From Diplolepis rosae (taxonomy: Eukaryota; Arthropoda; Insecta; Hymenoptera; Diplolepididae): 64,000 nt of DNA. Below are positions 21,172-33,214 of the stretch, in pieces. The stretch is from positions 2,170,001 to 2,234,000 of the forward strand of contig JAPYXD010000581.1 in assembly GCA_030998225.1 (NCBI GenBank), given 5' to 3'. Within the stretch, counting starts at the first letter, position 1. Every line of letters begins with the position of its first letter. The notes under the pieces are model-generated. The model made no database searches and had not been told where the DNA came from. It saw nothing but the letters and a program-made list of their open reading frames with translations. The position numbers and the translations under genes are program-made.

Positions 21172-24100
21172 AAATCTAACTAAATTTGTATGTAATTTAA
21201 CAGTAAAATTCGCGCGTATAAATTTGCAATATTTTGTAACCAATGGTAGGCGCGAAATTCGAATTATCTTGGAAGGAATATTAAGCGGAGGTTCTCGCAC
21301 ATAAACTGAGCGCTTCGCGGCTTATTTTTGAGAAGTTATATTCATTGTTTATCGGTATGGCTGAATATAAGACATTTTTAGGACGGAAAGGTAAAGGAAT
21401 TTGGTATATTTTGGATTGATGCGACCGAGTATAATACATTTTTACCAGAAAAATAACTGGATTTTGTATATATTATTAATGCAAAATTTCGCGTGCGTAA
21501 ACTTACATGTGTGCAAAAAGTGTGTAATGTGTGCAATATTTTGTAAACGATGGCACGCGCTAATTTTTAATTATCTTGGAGATTGTATTAGACGGCGGTT
21601 CTCGCGTATGAGTTGAACGCTTAGCGGCTTATTTTTCGATCTCATATTCATAGCTTACCGATAAAGCCGAATATGAGACATTTTCAGGCCGAAAAGAAAA
21701 ATGAATTTGGTATGAGTTTTAAATTAATAAAATTAATTTCGCGTGCATAACTATAATGTGTGCAAGGATAAGCGTGTAACGTATTTTATGTTCTTATAAC
21801 CAATTCCAGGCGCGAATCTTTCAGAGACTATATTAAGCGACGGTTCTCGCGTGTGAGTTTAGCGCTTAGCGGCTTATTTTTGTGATATAATTTTCATAGA
21901 GTATCAATGCAGCTAACTAAAAGCTATTTGCAGGCAGAAAATATAATAGCAATATGTGTGCATTTTTTAAAGGTAAAATTAGCGTGTAAGTAAGGTCGGC
22001 CGCGTATTTTTGAAATCTCGGAGAGTTTCCTAAGCGCAAGTTTAGCAATTATGCGAAGAACTTTTAGCAGAAAAGTCATGTTATATTATTAAGGCGTCGA
22101 TAAGCTATTTTGTAATTCAGAAGACACGTATAATGTATCCAATATTCCGCATGTTATTAAAACATGTTCTCACATGTGTGATGAGCGCTTAGCGGCTTGT
22201 TATTACGTAATAGTATCTATTTTGGATTGGTGCGACCGAATATAATACATTTTTTACCAGAAAAATAACTGGATTTTGTATATATTATTAATGTAAAATT
22301 TCGCGTGTGTAAACTTACATGTGTGCAAAAGGTGTGTAATGTGTGCAATATTTTGTAAACGATGGCACGCGCTAATTTTTAATTATCTTGGAGATTGTAT
22401 TAGACGGCGTTTCTCGCGTATGAGTTGAAAGCTTAGCGGCTTATTTTTTCGATCTCATATTCATAGCTTATCGATAAAGCCGATTATAAGACATTTTCAG
22501 GCCGAAAAAATAAATGAATTTGGTATGAGTTTTAAATTAATAAAATTAATTTCGAGTGCATAATTATAATGTGTGCAAGGATAAGCGTGTAACGTATTTT
22601 ATGTTCTTATAACCAATTCCAAGGCGCGAATTTTTCTGAGATTGTATTAAGCGACGGTTCTCGCGTGTGAGTTTAGCGCTTAGCGGCTTATTTTTGTGAA
22701 ATAATTTTCATAGCGTATCAATGTAGCTGATTAAAAGCTATTTGCAGGCCGAAAATATAATTGCAATATGTGTGCATTTTTTTAAAGTAAAATTAGCGTG
22801 TAAGTAAGGTCGGCCGCGTACTTTTGAAATCTCAGAGAGTTTCTTAAGCGCAAGGTTAGCAATTATGCGAAGAACGATTAGCAGAAACGTTATGTTATAT
22901 TATTAATGCGTCGATAAGCTATTTTGTAATTCAGAAGACACGTATAATGCATCCAATATTCCGCATGTTATTAAAACATGTTCTCACATATGTTATGAGC
23001 GCTTAGCGGCTTGTTATTACGTAATAGTATCTATTTTGGATTGGTGCGACCGAATATAATACATTTTTTACCAGAAAAATAACTGGATTTTGTATATATT
23101 ATTAATGTAAAATTTCGCGTGTGTAAACTTACATGTGTGCAAAAGGTGTGTAATGTGTGCAATATTTTGTAAACGATGGCACGCGCTAATTTTTAATTAT
23201 CTTGGAGATTGTATTAGACGGCGTTTCTCGCGTATGAGTTGAAAGCTTAGCGGCTTATTTTTTCGATCTCATATTCATAGCTTATCGATAAAGCCGATTA
23301 TAAGACATTTTCAGGCCGAAAAAATAAATGAATTTGGTATGAGTTTTAAATTAATAAAATTAATTTCGAGTGCATAATTATAATGTGTGCAAGGATAAGC
23401 GTGTAACGTATTTTATGTTCTTATAACCAATTCCAAGGCGCGAATTTTTCTGAGATTGTATTAAGCGACGGTTCTCGCGTGTTAACGGCTTGTTATTACG
23501 TAATAGTATCTATTTTGGACTGGTGCGACCGCATATAATACATTTTTTACCAGAAAAAATAACTGGATTTTGTATATATTATTAATGTAAAATTTCGCGT
23601 GTGTAAACTTACAGTATTAGACTGCGGTTCTCGCGTATTAGTTGAACGCTTAGCGGCTTATTTTTTCGATATCATATTCATAGCTTATCGATATCATATT
23701 CATAGCTCATTGATAGAGATGAATATAAGATATATTCCAGGCCGAGAATGTAAATGAATTTGGAATGAGTTATAAAATAACAAAATAAATCTCACGTGCA
23801 CAATAATAATGATGCAGGGATAAGCGTGTAACGTATTTTAGGTTCTTATAACCAATTCCAAGGCGCGAATCTTTCAGAGACTATATTAGGCGACGGTTCT
23901 CGCGTGTGAGTTTAGCGCTTAGCGGCTTATTTTTGTGATATCATTTTTCATAGCGTATCAATGCAGCTGACTAAAAGCTATTTGCAGGCCGAAAATATAA
24001 TTGCAATATGTATGTATTTTTTAAATTAAAATTAGCGTGTAAGTAAGGTCGGCCGCGTATTTTCAAAAATCTCGGAGAGTTTCTTAAGCGCAAGTTTAGC

Positions 24101-24993
24101 AATTATGCGAAGAACGTTTAGCATAAAAGTTATGTTCTATTTTTAACGCGTCGATAAGCTATTTTGTAATTCAGAAGACACGTATAATATATCCATTGTT
24201 CAGCATGTTATTAAAACATGTTCTCACATATGTTATGAGCGCTTAGCGGCTTGTTATTACGTAATAGTATCTATTGTTCAGCATGTTATTAAAACATGTT
24301 TTCACATCTGAGATGAGCGCTTAGCGGCTTGTTATTACGTAATAGTATCTATTTTGGATTGATGCGACCGAATATAATACATTTTTTACCAGAAAAATAA
24401 CTGGATTTTGTATATATTATTAATGTAAAATTTCGCGTGTGTAAACTTACATGTGTGCAAAAAGTGTGTAATGTGTGCAATATTTTGTAAACGATGGCAC
24501 GCGCTAATTTTTAATTATCTTGGAGATTGTATTAGACGGCGGTTCTCGCGTATGAGTTGAACGCTTAGCGGCTTATCTTTTCGATCTCACATTCATAGCT
24601 TATCGATAAAGCTGAATATGAGACATTTTCAGGACGAAAAGATAAATGAATTTGGTATGAGTTTTAAATTAATAAAATTAATTTCGCGTGCATAAATATA
24701 ATGTGTGCAAGGATAAGCGTGTAACGTATTTTATGTTCTTATAACCAATTTCAAGGCGCGAATATTTCGGAGATTATATTAAGCGACGGTTCTCGCGTGT
24801 TAACGGCTTGTTATTACGTAATAGTATCTATTTTGGACTGGTGCGACCGCATATAATACATTTTTTACCAGAAAAAATAACTGGATTTTGTATATATTAT
24901 TAATGTAAAATTTCGCGTGTGTAAACTTACAGTATTAGACTGCGGTTCTCGCGTATTAGTTGAACGCTTAGCGGCTTATTTTTTCGATATCAT
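21172..24993. repeat. Complex satellite with higher-order structure
   Basis: Major units starting TTTTGGATTGRTGCGACCG lie at about 21409, 22220, 23034, 23513, 24352 and 24831, giving spacings of about 811, 814, 479, 839 and 479 bp. The short unit arises from the same deletion junction (CGCGTGTTAACGGCTTGTTA) both times, so 479 plus 839 forms a 1318-bp higher-order unit of which the second copy stops at 24993. Within units, every 200-330 bp a box close to TTCTCGCGTRTGAGTT then GCGCTTAGCGGCTTRTT recurs; it is the most conserved part. No coding frame. The type of satellite is not recognised. Confidence 0.85.
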
Positions 24994-25370
24994 AATCCAA
25001 TTCCGAAAATCCAAAAAAACTGTAAGAGATATGAAAAAAATTTTGGGGACAACATTTTTCATCTGAAGATGATATACAAAATGTATTTGAAAATAAAATA
25101 TATTACCGTTACCTTGGTCTCAAAACAATAACATATGTAAGATTTATCAATCATTGTCACATTCAGTAGTCACTTCAAAATTATTCATAATTAAAATTTG
25201 AATATAGTCTCATCAATACAAGGTCACGTACATAATAACTATTTTAAAAATATTATAACATTTTTAGTTGGTCAAATATACAATTAAATTGAATAGATAT
25301 GGGAGCAAGAGAAACATTCTCTGCTCTCAAGGTAAAATTTAAAACTAACAATAATAATTTAAGCAACATA
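24994..25370. other. Spacer between satellite and first mariner
   Basis: No frame or boundary recognised. Confidence 0.4.
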
Positions 25371-25372
25371 TA

Positions 25373-26292
25373 CGAGGTCTGTCCGGAAAGTATCGGGCCT
25401 ACCTTTATATCTCCGCGCCATAGTGTTCGAACGTCCTCTGTGGGGCATGAACATCAACAGTAAAGCCTCACGAACCTATCGGTTGCTTGCTGACATCTGC
25501 CGGACGTATAGTTCATGCGCAGCATGTCTTTGTTTACAAAGCTATTTTTGAGTTCGGCGGATTTTGTGATTGTTAAAAATGATTGAAAAACAAGATCAAC
25601 GAATTTGCATTAAATTTCGTTTCCAACTCGGAAAAACGAGTTCGGAAACTATTCAGATGATGCAGAAGGCCTTTGGGAATGAGTGCATGAGCAAAATACG
25701 AATAAAATAGTGGTATAATCGTTTCAAAGGAGGCCGCACTTCTGTTAATAGTGATTCTCGTTCTGGCCGACCTTCGACGACAAAAACATTGGATAACATT
25801 GAGCGGATGCGACTTGCGATTGAAGGTGATCGTCGATTAACTGTTCGTGAACTAGAAAATGATCTCGGAATACCGAAAACTACTGTTTGGGAAATTTTGA
25901 ACAAGATTTTAGGAATGACTCGCGTGTGTGCGGTGACTGGCTTCTTCACCACGATAACGCGCCAGCGCATTCATCGAATCTTGTGCAGCAGTTTCTGAGT
26001 AAAGACAGTATCGCATTGCTTCGACAACCTACGTACAGTCCCGACAAAGCACCTTGTGACTTTCGGCTGTTTCCAAAACTCAAAAAACCACTCAAAGGAC
26101 AGCGATTCAATGACAAAACGGCAGTTGAAAATGATGCGACGAGCGTACTCAAGGCCATCCCTAAAAGTGAGTTCTAGGACTGTTTCAAGAAGTGGAAACA
26201 TCGCTGGAACCCTGTTATTCAATCAAATGGGGATTACTTCGAAGGATGCCACCCGCCCGTTGATGAAGAATAACGTCAGCGCGGAGACCTCG
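25373..26292 (+). mobile_element. Mariner 1, internally deleted
   Basis: Left end CGAGGTCTGTCCGGAAAGTA with TA at 25371-25372; right end trimmed to GAGACCTCG with TA at 26293-26294, so the inner part of the right inverted repeat is lost. At about 920 bp it is shorter than the 1.2-1.3 kb usual for mariners. The ends resemble those of the neighbour at 26462-27687. Confidence 0.85.
25579..26275 (+). pseudogene. Mariner transposase pseudogene (irritans-like)
   Basis: Starts at ATG 25579 with MIEKQDQRICIKFRFQLGKT, the paired-like N-terminal domain. TAG at 25708 interrupts before WYNRFKGGRTS. The second helix-turn-helix follows (LTVRELENDLGIPKTTVWEI). Near 25920 a deletion joins the linker directly to CGDWLLHHDNAPAHSS in another frame, removing the first catalytic Asp. 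The second Asp (HDNAPAHS) and third Asp (YSPDKAPCDF) remain, followed by FPKLKKPLKG and NGDYFEGCH near the end. Dead copy. The irritans-like call rests on the motif style and the CGAGG ends and is moderate. Confidence 0.8.
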
Positions 26293-26294
26293 TA

Positions 26295-26460
26295 TACAGT
26301 GACTAGGTGAAATTGTTGTGAATTACATTAAGAGAGAGACGATGATGAACAAAGATAAATTGTTAATTATTTGTTATTATTTATTTGATTTTTATTAAAT
26401 TGTTGATATTTTTTTAATTATTTCAAGAAAAAAAATCCTGTTGGGATACAACGATAGTAT
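26295..26460. other. Short spacer between mariners
   Basis: AT-rich, nothing recognised. Confidence 0.4.
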
Positions 26461-26667
26461 ACGAGGTGTGTCCGAAAAGTATCCGACTTGCGTTTATATC
26501 TTCACGCCAGAGCGCTCGATTGGCCTCTGCGGGGTATGAGAGTAACCAGTAGTCCCTGACGAACTCCCTGAATGCCGTAGTTACTGGCTGGACGCCTTGG
26601 GTCGCGCGCAGCGTGTGTTTATATCCAACGTGCTTTTTCCGTTCGTCGCATTTGTTTACAGTTGAAA

Positions 26668-27640
26668 ATGACAGAAAGAACAGATCAACGAATTTGCATC
26701 AAGTTTTGCTTCAATCTCGGCAAGAGTTGTACGGAGACGATTGAAATGATACAGAAGGCCTTTGTGAACGAAAGTATGGGCATAACACAGATAAAGGAGT
26801 GGTACAGGCGGTTTAAAAATGGCACGTCAAAGTCGGAGCCATGTCAAGTCAATGCTGATTATTTTTTTCGATTGTGAGGGCGTTGTGCACAACGAATTTG
26901 CTCCAAGAGGTCAGACGATCAACAAAGAATATTACGTTGAAGTTATGAAAAGATTGTGTGATGTCGTGAAAAGAAAATGACCGCGTTTCTGCACGGTGAA
27001 AAGTTTGGTGGATCCGTTCTCCGCACACGTAGAACTGATGCGCTAAACACACGGAGAGCTGAGCGACCTGTATTTGGTCGAACAGCTCTGCCAATTTGTG
27101 GGAACCATTACCCCAAAGTAGGCGAGCGGTTACGCGAAATACTTGGGCTAGCCGTTCTCTCGCAAGCCTTGTCGTTAGTTTGAGGTAACCAGTGCACCAA
27201 TTTTAGGGTAGACGTCACACTAAACCAAAGAGAAGTGGCTTTCCCACCGCTAGTGCAACGGTTCTACTAAACTTCTTTCCGTGTGGTCAATCGGTGACTG
27301 GCTTCTTCACCACGATAACGCACTAGCGCATTCATCGAACTTTGTGCAGCAATTTTTGGCGAAACACAAGATTGTACAACTTCGCCAGCCTCCGTACAGT
27401 CCCGGCATAGCTCCCTGCGATTTTTGGATGTTCCCAAAATTGAAAATGACGCCTCAAAGGAAAGCGGTTTGACGACATCGAGACAATTCAGAGTAATGCG
27501 ACGCGCGAGCTGAAGGCCATTCCAAAATCTGCGTTCGAGGAATGCTTTAAGATGTGGAAGCACCGCTGGGAGCGTGTGGTTCAATCAAATGGGGACTACT
27601 TTGAAGGATGCCACGGTCCGGATGACGAAGAAATAGCACC
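26668..27640 (+). pseudogene. Mariner 2 transposase pseudogene
   Basis: ATG at 26668 opens MTERTDQRICIKFCFNLGKS then IKEWYRRFKNGTSKSEP. A deletion near 26845 jumps out of frame to FFDCEGVVHNEFAPRGQ and NKEYYVEVMKRLCDVVKRK, losing the second helix-turn-helix and the first catalytic Asp. After the nested MITE it resumes WSIGDWLLHHDNALAHSS, then YSPGIAPCDFWMFPKLK, where the third catalytic Asp is Gly. A one-base shift follows QRKAV. Clearly non-functional. Close relative of mariner 1 but with distinct ends. Confidence 0.82.
26992..27283. mobile_element. CACGG MITE nested in mariner 2, 2-bp TG duplication
   Basis: Inverted ends CACGGTGAAAAGTTTGGTGG and complement of CACGGAAAGAAGTTTAGTAG (about 16 of 21 match). 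TG occurs at 26990-26991 and 27284-27285. Removing the element and one TG restores the mariner reading ...PRFWSIGDW, the expected protein sequence at that point, so the empty site is certain. No coding capacity, more GC-rich than most MITEs here. Confidence 0.85.
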
Positions 27641-27689
27641 AACGCGAAGATATGAAGGCAGGTCGGATACTTTTCGGACACACCTCGTA

Positions 27690-28159
27690 CACCTACACAA
27701 ACAGACACTCAAGGATGCACTATTAGGAGTCTCCATATTTTGACCTGTACTTCCTTGAGTCCTTACTCTTACCCGGAAGAGTTGACAGTCTGGTGTCAAC
27801 CGTCGCAACAACATCAATGAACGAGCCGGTGGCATAGGTTTGAAAGGATTCGTTCGAGTCCAGGTTCGACACTCAGTATACTTTATTGAGTTTTTCCTTT
27901 CTGAGAATCATAAATTGAATAATTTAATGACACAGAACTTTGGACTCGCTCGATCCTTAGTGACGACCATGATTGTACCTTTAGCCTTAGGTAATAACAT
28001 AAATATCATTTGGTTTCTCTTGCCGGCCACATCTGGCAAGCAGATGAAGACCCGGGGACTTGAATGATTACCTGCTTGCCCTTAGTGCTTGAATCTCTGG
28101 AAATTCCCAATTGCTTTCACCCTCGAATAAGTTGGCCGCCTATTTGAGGTATGAGAAAA
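27690..28159. other. Mixed-composition spacer, no gene supported
   Basis: Holds more GC than the surroundings and a 75-codon frame (27840-28067) without recognisable motifs. A GGTTCGACACTC word near 27865 is B-box-like but lacks an A box. Possibly a degraded transposon; not identified. Confidence 0.35.
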
Positions 28160-29207
28160 TTAAGGAGATCACTTGGGGGAAGCAGAAGTTAAAAGGATTC
28201 TTTAATATACATTGAGATATTTGTTTTAACATTAGGAGTGGCTCAAGAAGCAATTTCACATCGTTTAAAATCATTGGGAATGATTCAAAAACAAGGAAAT
28301 TGGGTTCCATACTTGTATGAACTGACGCTGAGAAACGTTGAACGCTGATTTTCCACATGTGAAATGCTGCTTACCAGGCATAAACGAAAGGGTTTTCTGC
28401 ACCGTATAGTATAGGAAGAAATCATTGGGACCACCACCTGGCCATGCTTTAACATCTACATCTAAGCCAAATATTCATGGAAAAAAACTCTTGTTGTGTT
28501 CGGTGAGATCAGCTTGGTGTTGTGTATTATGCATAGAGATATTATAGATAGAGCAGACCAGCCAGCCTGAAACCTGTCAGCTCGGGCGAGAGAGAGAGTG
28601 AATTGTGGGTTAGCCTGTCTCTCGCTAACGCCGAGGCTAACGCGGTACGCGTAGACAAAGACAGAATAACCTCCCATCATCTGTCTCTTTCGCTCTCACC
28701 GAGTTTGCAGACTGACGTTGCCACTTACAGAGCGGCCTATGGCTTGTCTCTATCTATAATATCTCTATGGTATTATAGTATTATGAGTTGCTCCAACCGA
28801 TCGAAACAATTACTGAAACTGTCTACTGAACACAATTGATGAGATTAAGTCGAGCACTCAAGGAAAAGCGCGTTCGCTACTACTCCAGACACGACAAAGT
28901 TATTCTCCTGCATGATAATACTCGTCCACATGTTGCGGCGCCGGTCAAAACCTATTTGGAAACACTCAAGTGGGAAGTTTGACCCCACTCATCGTATTCA
29001 CCAGACATTGCTCCTTCTGATTTACACTTATTTCGATCGATGACACATGGCCTGTCTGAGCAGCACTTCACATCATATTAAAATACCAAAAATTGGGACG
29101 ATTCGTGGATAGCCTCAAAAGATGAAGCATTGTTCCGACGTGGTATTCGCATACTGTCAGAAAGATGGAAAAAAGTAGTAGTAAGCGATGGACAATACTT
29201 CGAATAA
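28160..29207 (+). pseudogene. Mariner 3, mellifera-like transposase pseudogene
   Basis: Begins within the second helix-turn-helix (LGVAQEAISHRLKSLGMIQK then GNWVPYLYEL), continues TCEMLLTRHKRKGFLHRIV, where the first catalytic site (normally TGDE) is lost to a stop and substitutions. The middle is interrupted by a 246-bp insertion. Then HDKVILLHDNTRPHVAAPVK (second Asp present), YSPDIAPSDLHLFRSM (third Asp present), DSWIASKDEALFRRGI and SDGQYFE before TAA at 29205. In-frame stops are frequent. The 5' end and N-terminal domain are missing; neither inverted end was identified. Motif order and wording fit the mellifera subfamily. Confidence 0.82.
28532..28777. mobile_element. hAT-like MITE nested in mariner 3, 8-bp duplication
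   Basis: GTATTATG occurs at 28524-28531 and 28778-28785. Removing the insert and one copy restores the mariner codons reading VVYYELLQP, so the site is certain. Sub-terminal inverted repeats CATAGAGATATTATAGATAG are perfect over 22 bp, but on the right an extra GTATTATA lies outside them, so the ends are asymmetric. An 8-bp duplication fits hAT-type insertion. Interior contains GAGAGAGAGTG and CTCTCGCT runs; no coding. Confidence 0.75.
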
Positions 29208-29209
29208 AA

Positions 29210-30755
29210 CATAAAGTTCCGTTCTTTCACAATAAATGCCCAATTTTTGATAAAAAATGGCAGAAACTTATTTGTATACCTGATAATTTTTTTATTGTTC
29301 AAAGAAGAGTCTAAAAATCCCGATTTTCTTGGTTTTATTATTAATGAAAAATATAAATTATTATTAAAAATTATAATTTTACTACTGAAATTAGCTACTA
29401 ATGTATCATTTTGATTCAACCAGAAGGATATTCCAAGAAGAAGTTTGCCTGAATATAAAAAACTGCCAAATTTTTTTCAATTAAGGAAATATTTTTCCGA
29501 CCTCATAGCTATGTACAGACTTGTTTAATTTTGAAAAATGTTGCTCGAATCTAAACAACTTTCTTCCGAGTATAAACTGGAAAAAACTTGGATTACTAAT
29601 TAAACTCTTGTTAAATTAACTTAGAAACTAGCAAAATTAACTATGAAATTAGTGAAAAATAGATTTTTGGTTAATTTACCCCAAAAAAGCTAGTAATGTT
29701 GCTACCAGGCAACTAGTTAATTCAAATTCAAAGAATTTGAAATCTTTCTGTGGAAAAAAAGACGCTTTCGATTGCGCTAGGATTCGAGCCCAGGTAGTTA
29801 ATCTTACCAATTTTTTCACGGTCTATATCTATAGAAATTTAGAATAGATGTATTAATTTTTAGTGAAAAGCTTTGTGTATGTTTTTAAATTTAATGAAAC
29901 TATATTTGTTACTTTCAAATCTATCAAATTCAATCAAATAAACTTCAATTGATAAAATTATTGCAATATTTTTAATGAAGGAATTTTTTTTATTTTTTTT
30001 TTTTATGATTTTGAGTATTTTTAAATTAAAAATTTATTCCAGAAAGTATTTAATTAGAGGATATTTAAAATAAAAATGTAGCAAGCCGATATATTCTTTA
30101 ATACGATGTCTGGAGATATAGAACAATATTAACTTTTAATCCAGTGGAAAAAGGATAATTTTATCCCGATTTTAATGAACCGGCTGGATTTTGCTAAAAA
30201 TGAGTTGCAGGTGACCCAGATTGAAAAATAATATAGTTCTTGATTCCACGTGAGAACACTAAACCAATTTATCTTAACGAGTGGGAAACAAATTGCGCTG
30301 CGACAAAAGAAAATTGCTATGTTCTCGATTGCAAGTAATCTGTCTTCTCTTTGACTATATCTGATTTTATTATTTGTGGAGAATAATAAAATAAATTTTT
30401 ATATGATGTGAATGATTTTAGAAAAATTGTTTTTTCCTAAGAATTATGAATGAGTATCGACACGGAATTCGACGCTTTTTGATACATATTACATATTTAC
30501 GTGAACGGCTATTCAGAATTATTAGAATTATCAGCAATTTGCACTCACCATAATCTGAGCTATTTTTAGAAATTACGTATACTTCTGCCACTTTTAACTT
30601 AACTTATTTATCTTGATACACGATTTACATTAATTTTTTAATCAATCTAGATGCATATATGTATATCTACCACTGAAAATTTCGGTGGGAATTTTCCAAA
30701 GCACTAACTAAAGTTTTATAGTTACAGTTTCGTAAGTTGAAATTTTAGAAAAATG
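29210..30755. other. AT-rich spacer with one SINE remnant
   Basis: No host gene seen. The complement of 29735-29806 carries GGCTCGAATCCTAGCG and the AAAGATTTCAAATTC tail of the tRNA-like repeat at 811-900. Around 29520-29720 AATTAACT/AGTTAATT words form weak inverted repeats. Confidence 0.4.
29735..29806 (-). repeat. tRNA-like SINE remnant
   Basis: B-box-like GGCTCGAATCCTAG on the minus strand, same 3' tail as 811-900 and 6690-6765. No intact A box. Confidence 0.45.
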
Positions 30756-30759
30756 TTAA

Positions 30760-31430
30760 GGGGATTCGCCACCTTTAATATTAATATTTTTTTAGTTTAA
30801 ATCTTCCAAATAATTTTTTTATGTCTATGACCTTAATTTAAAAAGGTTTTGGGGTTTTTTAAAAATCCCAGAACCTTGATGTATTTTCACAGTAAAAATG
30901 TTGAGTTTTTTGGGCATTTTATTGGAATATTTTGACTTTGAATAATTTGTTTGTTTTTTAAACAATTTTCATGATTGTTTTTTTATTTTGTTCCTTACAA
31001 TGTGTAGCAACGTTTCGGGTATGGAAAGCACTCTAGCTCTAAAAATAAAAACAATAATTTGTTTTCATATTTTGGGATATTTTTATTTATTTTTTTATTT
31101 TATTTTATTTGTAACTTTTTTGTTATGTTGTTATATTTTTAGTCATGTTACCTTAATTTCCATTAACAAAAAGTTGCTGCACATTGTAAGGTACAAAATA
31201 ATAAAAGAATTATGAAAATTTGTTAAAAAACAAAAAAATTAAGCAAAATTAAAAAATGTTAAGAAATGCCCAAAAAGCTGAAAAAATTTAGTTTAAACAT
31301 ACATAAAGATGCTGGAATTCTGACAAAAAGCCAAAACCTTTCATCATAAAGGTTCTTAACCCAATAAAAATTATATGGAAGGTCTAAACTCAAAAAATAA
31401 AAATAAAAATATTAAAAGTGGCGAATTCCC
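30760..31430. mobile_element. TTAA foldback MITE, copy 2
   Basis: Starts GGGGATTCGCCACCTTTAAT after TTAA (30756-30759) and ends with its complement GGCGAATTCCC followed by TTAG (one change from TTAA). Arms fold over nearly the full 671 bp. The 75-codon frame at 30988-31215 is repeat-derived. Confidence 0.78.
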
Positions 31431-31434
31431 TTAG

Positions 31435-31807
31435 CACACCCTGGAGGTATAGGATGTGAGGTGAAAATAATTTTTTTTAAATTAAAAATTAAATTTTTGA
31501 TTAAAAAAAAATGTTATATAAAACTTACGTATTTTTAATGAAGAATCCAAATCTGAAATAAAAATAGAGGTTCTCATTTGAAATTTCAAAGTTACCTCAT
31601 TTTAAGCAAAATTTAGTTATTTCGTAATTTTAAAAACAGTTTCAGTAATTCCAGTCACTATTTATGAGGTTTGAGACATTTTCGCTCTCAGGTATTTTAA
31701 GTTTTATATAATTGTTCCTTACCTGTGTAACATAAACATTTCGGAACATTTCTAACAATATAAATTAATATTTTAGAAACATTAATTTTATACAAATCTG
31801 TTTCAAT
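31435..31807. other. Spacer, nothing recognised
   Basis: No feature seen. Confidence 0.4.
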
Positions 31808-31809
31808 TA

Positions 31810-32081
31810 CTCTCTAAATCTGAATCATACAAATTTTTACTGATTAAATCAGTGATTTGCCTTTTCACTGATTTGTCAGTGTAAACAACATTTTTCACTC
31901 ACAAATCAATTAATTTCCACTGTTTAATCAATGAAAACAATATTTTCCACTGTTAAAGCAGTTACTTTGACTGAAGTAATCAGTGAAATTTGACTTATTC
32001 ACAGTAACCTCTTTTTAGCGATTTAAATCGGTCAAATTTCACCGGTAATCAGTAGATTTTTACTGATTTAGATTAAGAAAG
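31810..32081. mobile_element. CTCTCTAAATC MITE, copy 6 (TA duplication)
   Basis: From CTCTCTAAATCTGAATCAT to TTTAGATTAAGAAAG, with TA at 31808-31809 and 32082-32083. More diverged than copies 4 and 5. Confidence 0.7.
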
Positions 32082-32083
32082 TA

Positions 32084-33214
32084 AACCCTATTTGACTTGA
32101 TTTGCATAATTTTGTTGAAAAAAATCGACAAAAAAAACTGCATTTTTCGACACTTTTTATGATGATTATTATATTTGAAATTATCAATTATTTTTCAAGT
32201 TTTTTATGCTCATTTTAAAGGAAAATTTTTTCACTTTTTTTCTGAATGATTTTCAGATATATTAATACACTTTTATAGATCTGCCAATTGGTTTAACGGA
32301 AAGTATAAATATCTAAAAACTGTAATGAACGGATTCATCAAAGCAAATCAAAGCTTAAGAAATTTGATAATAGATGTTAGAAAAATTGCATAATAACGAT
32401 TTAATCAATTTCAAGAGTGATTTAGAATGCAGAAACTCTACTTCAATACTTTTTTATATAGTCATTATACATATAATCTACCGCTAAAATAAAAGTGCAT
32501 TTACAAATCTGAAAACCAATTTGAAAAACATACAGAACTTTTCAGAAACAGAAAAGAAAAAGAAAAAAGAAAGAAAACAGAAACTTAAAAAGTCATCAAT
32601 ATTTTCGAGACATTCATTATTTAAAATATTGAAAAACAATGCAGTTTTTTATCGATATTTTCTTAAAGAATAATATATATAAACAATTTTTAATTAAAAA
32701 CAAAATATACTCATTTTTCAGCATTTAAAAATTTCTAACATTAAAAAACATATAATATATAAATGAAAATTTTTATAGACGTGTAGAATCTTTGATTGTT
32801 AATTTTTCAAAAAAAAATAAAAGTAGAACGAACAGTCCTATTTTACCATCTTTGAATTTTTATGATAGGAAATATTCTGCAATGTACATTCAGATTACTA
32901 TATTAATCCTTGAAAAACGGTCTACTGTTCCGTTAATATTATAGAAAAAATTACAGTTTTTCTACATAATTGTATATATGCGATATGATTGTTGCATTAA
33001 TATGAGGAATGCAACTGTATACAGGAAAAGACTCGCGTTTGCAATTTTTACTAAACTACGCTTCAGTTTGAGGAAAACTGGGTCATAATAAGAATTTTTG
33101 TCAGTAAAACTATTGAAGATCAGAAAACAATTGTAATTTTATCAAAGAATACCGATGGCAAACTTTACAACGAACAATGTTACTTTAGATTAATATTTCA
33201 GGAAATTTCTGCAT
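32084..33214. other. AT-rich spacer, nothing recognised
   Basis: No frame over about 60 codons, no paired ends. Confidence 0.4.

Larger units (their letters stand above)
26462..27687 (+). mobile_element. Mariner 2, deleted and carrying a nested MITE
   Basis: Perfect 26-bp inverted ends begin CGAGGTGTGTCCGAAAAGTA, flanked by TA at 26460-26461 and 27688-27689. The 1226-bp length is deceptive: it combines an internal deletion near 26845 with a 292-bp insertion at 26992-27283. Confidence 0.88.

Noticed and set aside
21172..24993. CRISPR-like regular repetition
   Set aside because: Units are hundreds of bases long with continuous homology and no repeat-spacer pattern, in eukaryotic DNA.
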